Of a DNA stretch of 5,877 nucleotides, positions 1-4,504 are shown in pieces. The notes below the pieces were generated by a model. The model did not search any database and was not told the origin of the DNA. It saw only the letters and a program-made list of their open reading frames with translations. The first letter of the stretch is position 1, and each line of letters starts with the position of its first letter. The DNA is from Pseudomonadota bacterium. GTDB lineage: Bacteria > Pseudomonadota > Gammaproteobacteria > Burkholderiales > Burkholderiaceae_C. The translations under genes and the position numbers were made by a program. The stretch is from positions 1 to 5,877 of the forward strand of contig JAEYRT010000162.1 in assembly GCA_023435325.1 (NCBI GenBank), given 5' to 3'.

Positions 1-1001
1 GTGTTCATCACCGCCAGCGACTGGGCGGCAAAGGCTTCGTTGAGCTCGTACCAGTCGATGTCCTGCGAGTTGATACCGGCATAGCGCAGCGCAGCAGGAA
101 TCGCCTCGATGGGGCCGATGCCCATGATCTCTGGTGGCACACCGCGCGCGGCAAAGCTCACAAAGCGCGCCAGCGGGGTCAGGCCAAACTGCTTAACGGC
201 CTTTTCGCTGGCCAGAATCAAGGCGCCAGCGCCATCGCTGGTCTGCGAAGAGTTGCCCGCCGTGACCGAGCCACGCGCCGCAAACACGGGTTTGAGTTTG
301 CCCAGCGCTTCCAGCGTGGTGTCAGGGCGTGGGCCTTCGTCCAGGTTCACGGTACGGGTCTTGGTGATGACGTCGCCATTGGCCAGGTTGGGCAGGCGCT
401 CGACGATCTCTATTGGCGTGATTTCGTCGGTGAACTCACCCGCTTGCTGCGCCTTGATCGCACGCAGGTGCGACTCCAGCGCAAACGCATCCTGCTGCTC
501 GCGCGTCACCTTCCATTGCTGTGCGACCTTCTCCGCCGTCAAACCCATGCCGTAGGCAATGCCCACGTTCTCGTCTTTGACGAAAACTTCTGGGTTAAAC
601 GAAGGCTTGTTGCCGCCCATGGGCACCATGCTCATGGACTCTGCGCCACCGGCGATCAGCACGTCAGCTTCACCGACGCGAATGCGATCTGCCGCCATCT
701 GGATGGCAGAAATGCCGGACGCGCAAAAACGGTTCACGGTGATACCGCCCACGGGATGATCAAACGCCAGGCCCATGGCAATACGCGCCATGTTCATGCC
801 CTGCTCACCTTCGGGGAAAGAGCAGCCAATGATGGCGTCTTCAATCGCCTTGGGGTCCAGCGTGGGCACTTGCTGCATGGCCGACTTGATCGATGCCACC
901 AGCAGATCGTCGGGACGGGTGTTCTTGAAGTAACCGCGGCCCGAACGACCGATGGGCGTGCGCGTGGCGGCAACGATGTACGCGTCTTGTACTTGTTTCA
1001 T
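1..1001 (-). CDS. Acetyl-CoA C-acyltransferase (thiolase, FadA-type), C-terminus cut by window edge
   Basis: This thiolase cleaves 3-ketoacyl-CoA with free CoA to give acetyl-CoA and a shortened acyl-CoA, the last step of beta-oxidation, in the cytoplasm. The start is the ATG at 1001-999, giving MKQVQDAYIVAATRTPIG, a typical thiolase opening, and it follows a strong Shine-Dalgarno AAGGAGA. About 333 residues are visible. The nucleophilic cysteine is C93 in NRFCASG; TAGNSSQTSDGAG (about 247-259) and the NEAF motif (321-324) are present. Full thiolases are about 390-400 residues, so roughly 60 residues, including the C-terminal cysteine of the CxGGG motif, lie outside the window. The ATG overlaps the TGA of the DUF559 gene (ATGA), so the two may be translationally coupled, but the good ribosome site suggests independent initiation too. 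A biosynthetic acetoacetyl-CoA thiolase cannot be strictly excluded from sequence alone; the neighbours favour the degradative type. Confidence 0.95.
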   Translation of the reverse strand, partial: MKQVQDAYIVAATRTPIGRSGRGYFKNTRPDDLLVASIKSAMQQVPTLDPKAIEDAIIGCSFPEGEQGMNMARIAMGLAFDHPVGGITVNRFCASGISAIQMAADRIRVGEADVLIAGGAESMSMVPMGGNKPSFNPEVFVKDENVGIAYGMGLTAEKVAQQWKVTREQQDAFALESHLRAIKAQQAGEFTDEITPIEIVERLPNLANGDVITKTRTVNLDEGPRPDTTLEALGKLKPVFAARGSVTAGNSSQTSDGAGALILASEKAVKQFGLTPLARFVSFAARGVPPEIMGIGPIEAIPAALRYAGINSQDIDWYELNEAFAAQSLAVMN

Positions 1002-1513
1002 GGAGCTATCTCCTTGGTATTGGAACTCCTTCCCCCTCTGGGGGAAGGTGGGGATGGGGGCCGCTCGCCGAAGCCATTGAGCTGATGCTTGATCGCCTGT
1101 AGCAGCCCATCCAAACGATGGAACGGTGCATCCGATGCAAACCGCATCACAGCAAAACCCTGCGCCTGAAAAAATGCATCACGTCGTGCGTCATATGCTT
1201 GATGCTGCTGATGTTGGGAGCCATCAAGCTCCACAATCAACTTTGGCTGCAAGCATGCAAAGTCAGCGACGTAACTGCCCAACGGATGCTGACGGCGAAA
1301 CTTCACACCCAGTTGTTCGCCACGCAAAGCGTCCCAGAGCTTGCGCTCTGCATCGGTCATTGCGCTGCGCAATACACGCGCATTGCGGCGAGCAGGCAGG
1401 GTGGCTTGGTTTTGCATGGCCTTTGAAATGCGTGAGATGCGCTGTGCTGGCCCCCACCCTCGCCCTCCCCCAGAGGGGGAGGGAATCAAGCGGCGAAGAC
1501 ACAGCAGCTTCAT
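998..1513 (-). CDS. DUF559 domain protein, Vsr-like PD-(D/E)XK nuclease fold
   Basis: The protein belongs to DUF559, a family related in fold to very-short-patch repair (Vsr) endonucleases; its substrate is not established. The core spans about residues 40-145 of the long form. It has RKLWDALR, GVKFRRQHPLGSYVADFAC, and KLIVELDGSQH, which hold the expected acidic residues D84, E95 and D97 plus H101, followed by DARRDAFFQAQGFAVMRF. The active site therefore looks intact. The long start at 1513 overlaps the upstream TGA by 1 nt (TGATG), but has no clear ribosome site and puts repeat-derived residues (11-22) at the N-terminus. An alternative start is ATG at 1417-1415 (MQNQATLPARR), directly before the domain, giving 139 residues; its purine-rich AAAGG lies too close to be convincing. 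Residues 151-162 come from the second repeat copy. The stop overlaps the thiolase ATG (ATGA). It has no obvious role in beta-oxidation and is best seen as a passenger gene. Confidence 0.85.
   Translation of the reverse strand: MKLLCLRRLIPSPSGGGRGWGPAQRISRISKAMQNQATLPARRNARVLRSAMTDAERKLWDALRGEQLGVKFRRQHPLGSYVADFACLQPKLIVELDGSQHQQHQAYDARRDAFFQAQGFAVMRFASDAPFHRLDGLLQAIKHQLNGFGERPPSPPSPRGGRSSNTKEIAP
1009..1015 (-). promoter_or_regulatory. Strong Shine-Dalgarno site of the thiolase gene
   Basis: Read on the minus strand the site is AAGGAGA, ending 7 nt before the thiolase ATG. It is the best ribosome site in the window and lies between the left hairpin repeat and the thiolase, inside the last codons of the DUF559 frame. 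It fixes the thiolase start and suggests that this gene kept its own leader when the DUF559 cassette came to lie upstream. Confidence 0.8.
1028..1062 (+). repeat. 35-bp GC-rich hairpin repeat, left copy
   Basis: On the plus strand, arms CCTTCCCCC (1028-1036) and GGGGGAAGG (1040-1048) form a perfect 9-bp stem around the loop TCT. A G-rich tail ending GGGGGCC runs to 1062. It is inverted relative to the copy at 1449-1483 and matches it at 30 of 35 positions. It is translated as residues about 151-162 of the DUF559 frame. No T-run follows the stem on either side, so it is not a standard rho-independent terminator. Confidence 0.9.
1449..1483 (-). repeat. 35-bp GC-rich hairpin repeat, right copy (inverted)
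   Basis: This is the inverted partner of the repeat at 1028-1062. Arms CCCTCCCCC (1463-1471) and GGGGGAGGG (1475-1483) form a perfect 9-bp stem around AGA, with the tail extending to 1449. Read on the minus strand it encodes residues 11-22 (PSPSGGGRGWGP) of the long DUF559 form, a low-complexity stretch outside the nuclease domain. The two copies face each other, so the tails point inwards toward the DUF559 core. Confidence 0.9.
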
Positions 1514-3915
1514 CAGTTGCGAACAGGCTTGCCCGTATTGAGCATCCCCAAAATCCGCTCATGCGTCTTGGGCTGCCCAATCAAATGGCAGAACGCCTTG
1601 CGCTCCAGCGCCAGCAGGTATTCCTCGGTCACCAGCGAATTGGCTTCCACTTCACCACCACACACAATCTCGGCGATCAGCGTGGCAATCTTGAAGTCAT
1701 AGGCGCTGATAAAGCCGCCATCGCGCATGTTCACGAGCTGTGCCTTGATGGTGGCAATGCCGCTGCGGCCGGCCACAGGGAACATACGTTTCAGAGGCGG
1801 GCGCCAGCCGCCAGCCGCCATGCTCTTGGCTTCGTTGATGGCAGTGAACAGCACCTCGTCCTTGTGGGGCACGATGATGTCGGAATCCAGCAGATAACCC
1901 AGCTTGCGCGACTCGATGGCCGATGTACCGACCTTGGCCATGGCCGCAGCGGTGAAGCCCTCGGTCAGGAAAGGCAGCAAATCCTTGCCGGTGCTGGCCC
2001 TGGCGTTTTCCGCAGCGCGGCGGGCGATGTAGGTCAGGCCACCGGCACCAGGGATCAGGCCGACGCCCACTTCCACCAGACCGATGTAGCTTTCCATGTG
2101 GGCCACGCGGCGGGCCGAGTACACGGCCAGCTCGCAGCCTCCTCCCAGCGCCATGCCGTGAATCGCTGCCACCACAGGCACTTGGGCGTAGCGGATGCGC
2201 ATCATCAGATTTTGCAGTTCCGCTTCAATGCTATCGATGGCATCGGCACCACCAATCAAGAAAGCAGGCATGGTCGCTTCCAGGTCCGCACCGACGCTGA
2301 ACGGTGCATCGCCGGACCAGATCACCATGCCCTGGAAGTCTTGCTCAGCCGTATCGACGGCCTCCATCAGTCCTTCCATGACTTCGGGGCTGATGGCGTG
2401 CATCTTGTTTTTGATGCTGGCGATCAGAATTTCGCCGTCCAGTGTCCAGGTGCGCAGCGCCTTGGATTCGAACAGGGTCGTGCCTGCAGTCTTCCAGTCG
2501 GGCAGGCTGGTTTCGCCCAGCAGGCGCTCGGGGAACAGCTGGCGTTCATACACGGGCAGCACGCGGCGGGGCACAAACTTGCCTTGCGAGGGGCTCCACG
2601 AGCCTTCGGCGGTGTGCACGCCACCGGCTTCGGCCACCGGGCCTTCAAACACCCACTTGGGCAGCGGCGCTTTGCTCAGCGCCTTGCCTGCGTCGATGTC
2701 TTCTTGAATCATCTTGGCCACTTCCAGCCAGCCTGCTTCTTGCCACAGCTCGAACGGGCCTTGCTTCATGCCAAACCCCCAGCGCATGGCCTGATCCACA
2801 TCACGTGCAGATTCGGCAATGGTCTCCAGATGAATGGCGGCGTAGTGAAAGCCGTTGCGCAGGATGGCCCACAGGAACTGGCCGGGCGCACCTTCGGCGT
2901 TGCGCAGCAACTTCAGACGCTCGGCTGCGGGCTTTTTGAGCATGCGGGCGTAGACCGCGTCAGCCTTCTGGCCGCCGGGAATGTAGTCTTCGCTGTCCAG
3001 CTCGAACTGCAGAATCTCGCGGCCCACCTTCTTGTAGAAACCGGCCTTGGTCTTTTGGCCCAGGTGTCCCAGCTCCAGCAACTTTTGCAGCACGGCAGGC
3101 GTGCCAAAGCTGTCGTAGAAGGGGTCGGTCTCGATGCTCAGGTTGTCCTGCAGCGTCTTGATCACGTGGGCCATGGTGTCCAGTCCCACCACATCGGCGG
3201 TGCGGAAGGTGCCGCTGGAAGCGCGGCCAAGCTTCTTGCCCGTCAGGTCATCGACCACGTCGTAGGTCAGCCCGAAGTTTTCCACTTCCTTCATCGTGGC
3301 CAGCATGCCGGCAATACCGATGCGGTTGGCGATGAAGTTGGGCGTGTCCTTGGCACGCACCACGCCCTTGCCCAGGCCGCTGGTCACAAAGGCTTCGAGC
3401 TGGTCCAGCACTTCAGGTTCGGTGGTGGGTGTGGCAATCAGCTCCACCAGCGGCATGTAGCGCGGAGGGTTGAAGAAGTGGATGCCGCAAAAGCGTGGCT
3501 TGATCGCTTCGGGCAACGCCTCAGACAGCTTGGTGATTGACAGGCCCGAAGTGTTCGACGCCACCAGCGCGTGCTTGGCAACGAACGGCGCGATCTTGGT
3601 GTAGAGGTCCAGCTTCCAGTCCATGCGCTCGGCAATCGCTTCGATCACCAGGTCGCATTGCTTGAGCAGCTTGAGGTGTTCTTCGTAATTCGCAGGCTGG
3701 ATCAGGTCTGCATCTTCAGCCACGCCAATGGGCGATGGCTTGAGTTTTTTCAGATTGGCAATCGCCTTTTCTGCAATGGCGCTCTTGGGGCCTTCTTTGG
3801 CGGGCAGGTCAAACAAAATGACCGGCACCTTCACATTTACCAGATGGGCGGCAATCTGCGCCCCCATCACGCCGGCACCAAGCACGGCGACTTTTTTCAC
3901 ATTGAATCGGGACAT
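1513..3915 (-). CDS. Bifunctional 3-hydroxyacyl-CoA dehydrogenase/enoyl-CoA hydratase (FadN-like domain order)
   Basis: This 800-residue cytoplasmic enzyme hydrates trans-2-enoyl-CoA and oxidises the resulting 3-hydroxyacyl-CoA with NAD+. The dehydrogenase half comes first: a Rossmann site GAGVMG (G13, G15, G18), then GIHFFNP with the catalytic H146 followed by LVE, then the dimerisation-type domain around NRIG (197-200). A second, degenerate dehydrogenase C-type region lies near 345-400. The hydratase (crotonase) half spans roughly 490-700, with the oxyanion-hole segments FSVGADL (539-545) and HGMALGGG, and both catalytic glutamates, E595 in GGGCELA and E615, 20 residues apart as in rat crotonase. 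Both halves look active. The order is the reverse of E. coli FadB and matches Bacillus FadN and similar proteobacterial proteins. The open frame continues upstream to 4071, but the start at 3915 (MSRFNVKKVAVLGAG) suits the family, and a weak GGAA lies 8 nt before it. Confidence 0.95.
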   Translation of the reverse strand: MSRFNVKKVAVLGAGVMGAQIAAHLVNVKVPVILFDLPAKEGPKSAIAEKAIANLKKLKPSPIGVAEDADLIQPANYEEHLKLLKQCDLVIEAIAERMDWKLDLYTKIAPFVAKHALVASNTSGLSITKLSEALPEAIKPRFCGIHFFNPPRYMPLVELIATPTTEPEVLDQLEAFVTSGLGKGVVRAKDTPNFIANRIGIAGMLATMKEVENFGLTYDVVDDLTGKKLGRASSGTFRTADVVGLDTMAHVIKTLQDNLSIETDPFYDSFGTPAVLQKLLELGHLGQKTKAGFYKKVGREILQFELDSEDYIPGGQKADAVYARMLKKPAAERLKLLRNAEGAPGQFLWAILRNGFHYAAIHLETIAESARDVDQAMRWGFGMKQGPFELWQEAGWLEVAKMIQEDIDAGKALSKAPLPKWVFEGPVAEAGGVHTAEGSWSPSQGKFVPRRVLPVYERQLFPERLLGETSLPDWKTAGTTLFESKALRTWTLDGEILIASIKNKMHAISPEVMEGLMEAVDTAEQDFQGMVIWSGDAPFSVGADLEATMPAFLIGGADAIDSIEAELQNLMMRIRYAQVPVVAAIHGMALGGGCELAVYSARRVAHMESYIGLVEVGVGLIPGAGGLTYIARRAAENARASTGKDLLPFLTEGFTAAAMAKVGTSAIESRKLGYLLDSDIIVPHKDEVLFTAINEAKSMAAGGWRPPLKRMFPVAGRSGIATIKAQLVNMRDGGFISAYDFKIATLIAEIVCGGEVEANSLVTEEYLLALERKAFCHLIGQPKTHERILGMLNTGKPVRN

Positions 3916-3923
3916 GGGATTGG

Positions 3924-3927
3924 TTCC
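3924..3927 (-). promoter_or_regulatory. Weak ribosome binding site of the dehydrogenase/hydratase gene
   Basis: Minus-strand GGAA lies 8 nt before the ATG at 3915-3913. It is a poor match to the Shine-Dalgarno consensus, but the start is supported by the Rossmann fold beginning within 10 residues. No better-placed site supports the longer in-frame ATG at 4071, which lies inside the DUF2147 gene. Confidence 0.5.
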
Positions 3928-3945
3928 ATGAAATGCTGCCCATGT

Positions 3946-3983
3946 GCCTGCATAGCACCCCACCAGGTTGGTGCTATGCAGGC
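3946..3983 (-). promoter_or_regulatory. Perfect 14-bp inverted repeat in the leader of the dehydrogenase/hydratase gene
   Basis: Arms GCCTGCATAGCACC (3946-3959) and GGTGCTATGCAGGC (3970-3983) are exact reverse complements around a 10-nt centre. The repeat ends 30 nt before the start codon at 3915 and lies wholly in the 97-bp gap after the DUF2147 gene. On the transcript it would form a stable hairpin. It is not followed by a T-run on the minus strand, so a rho-independent terminator is unlikely. It could be an operator for a dimeric regulator, an mRNA processing or stability element, or an attenuator; the sequence does not decide between them. Confidence 0.75.
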
Positions 3984-3987
3984 CGGG

Positions 3988-3997
3988 ACAACGTTGT
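3988..3997. promoter_or_regulatory. 10-bp palindrome ACAACGTTGT, possible operator
   Basis: The perfect palindrome ACAACGTTGT lies 4 bp from the larger inverted repeat, between the DUF2147 stop and the dehydrogenase/hydratase gene. Palindromes of this size are typical of TetR-type or similar operators, but ten bases can also arise by chance. I do not recognise it as a known beta-oxidation regulator site. Confidence 0.3.
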
Positions 3998-4012
3998 TCT
4001 TGGGGGTGGCTT

Positions 4013-4447
4013 TTACTGCACGCGCACCCAGGTCTGGGTGCGTCCGAATGGGCCAATGGAGCCGCGTACATCCAGCTTGCTGCCGCCGTCCACAGGTGTC
4101 AGGCGCAATGTGTAGGTTTTGCCGTTTTCAGGATCGAGGATCTTGCCGCCTTCCCAGACTTCCTTGCCCTCGGCCTGCTTGGCACCACGGATGATTTCCA
4201 GGCCCACGATCTTCTGGTCCTTGCGGTCGTCCGTGCACTGGTCACACACGGCGTTGAGATCGGCACCTTCGCGCAGGATGCGCTCGACCTTGCCGGTCAG
4301 CACGCCGCCGTTGTCAGTGATGCGCACTTCGGACTTGGGCGCGCCAGTCTTGTCGTCCAGACTTTTCCACAGGCCCACTGGTGTCATCTGCGCCATGGCA
4401 GGCGCACCGAAAGCTACAAAAACCAGAGCTGCTAACGCTTTAATCAT
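4013..4447 (-). CDS. DUF2147 family protein, predicted exported
   Basis: This 144-residue protein belongs to the DUF2147 family, whose function is unknown. The N-terminus MIKALAALVFVAFGAPAMA is a clear signal peptide, with a lysine, a hydrophobic core and an AMA cleavage site before Q20, so the roughly 125-residue mature protein should be periplasmic or outside the cell. Family features seen are GLWKSLDD near the mature N-terminus, the CDQC pair (C68, C71) followed by RKDQKIVGLEII, and the C-terminal GxTYTLRL...LDVRGSIGPFGRTQTWVR. The CxxC pair may form a disulfide. I chose the ATG at 4447, not the in-frame one at 4474, because GGAG lies 6 nt upstream and the signal peptide begins there. It is 57 bp downstream of the acyl-CoA dehydrogenase stop on the same strand, so cotranscription is likely. 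Why a secreted protein sits among cytoplasmic beta-oxidation enzymes is unknown; an envelope or lipid-related role would be speculation. Confidence 0.88.
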   Translation of the reverse strand: MIKALAALVFVAFGAPAMAQMTPVGLWKSLDDKTGAPKSEVRITDNGGVLTGKVERILREGADLNAVCDQCTDDRKDQKIVGLEIIRGAKQAEGKEVWEGGKILDPENGKTYTLRLTPVDGGSKLDVRGSIGPFGRTQTWVRVQ

Positions 4448-4453
4448 GGGAAT

Positions 4454-4457
4454 CTCC
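4454..4457 (-). promoter_or_regulatory. Ribosome binding site deciding the DUF2147 start
   Basis: Minus-strand GGAG lies 6 nt before the ATG at 4447-4445. It supports this start over the in-frame ATG at 4474, which would add nine residues (MKVFDTEIP) in front of the signal peptide. Confidence 0.7.
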
Positions 4458-4504
4458 GTATCAAATACTTTCACATTGAAGGAAATACGCGCGCTTGCAG
4501 CTAT

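Larger units (their letters stand above)
1028..1483 (-). mobile_element. Putative repeat-bounded cassette carrying the DUF559 gene
   Basis: The 456-bp segment has the two 35-bp inverted hairpin repeats exactly at its ends and the DUF559 nuclease core between them. Without it, the hydratase/dehydrogenase stop and the thiolase ATG would be about 55 bp apart, a normal intra-operon gap that keeps the thiolase ribosome site. No transposase is encoded and no clear target-site duplication is seen beside the outer ends (GGAACT on the left, AATCAA on the right). Mobility is inferred from layout only. It might be moved in trans, like a REP-type or MITE-type element, or the repeats might simply be genome-wide palindromes that happen to flank the gene. 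Confidence 0.35.

Noticed and set aside
1028..1048. Terminator between the DUF559 and thiolase genes
   Set aside because: The 9-bp GC stem has no T-run after it on either strand and lies within the DUF559 reading frame, just before the thiolase ribosome site.
444..1085. A 213-codon plus-strand open frame opposite the thiolase
   Set aside because: It lies opposite a thiolase with all expected visible motifs, and its translation shows no recognisable family; it is a shadow frame.
1000..1510. Target-site duplication flanking the repeat-bounded cassette
   Set aside because: The bases directly outside the two repeats share no convincing direct repeat, so transposition with duplication cannot be claimed.
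1126..3540. An 804-codon open frame on the plus strand, opposite the DUF559 and hydratase/dehydrogenase genes
   Set aside because: Its translation is low-complexity, rich in His, Gln, Ala, Gly and Arg, with no domain pattern. It is the mirror of a GC-rich coding strand, and the minus-strand genes carry intact catalytic motifs throughout.
3946..3983. Rho-independent terminator for the DUF2147 gene
   Set aside because: The stem is strong, but no T-run follows it on the minus strand; the sequence after it is mixed and leads straight to the next start codon.
3916..4071. Upstream extension of the dehydrogenase/hydratase frame to the ATG at 4071
   Set aside because: The extra 52 residues overlap the end of the DUF2147 gene, run through the inverted repeat and do not resemble a family N-terminus; the Rossmann fold begins right after the ATG at 3915.
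4448..4504. Promoter in the gap before the DUF2147 gene
   Set aside because: The gap is somewhat AT-rich (for example GATACG near the ribosome site), but no -10/-35 pair with acceptable spacing stands out; readthrough from the upstream gene is simpler.
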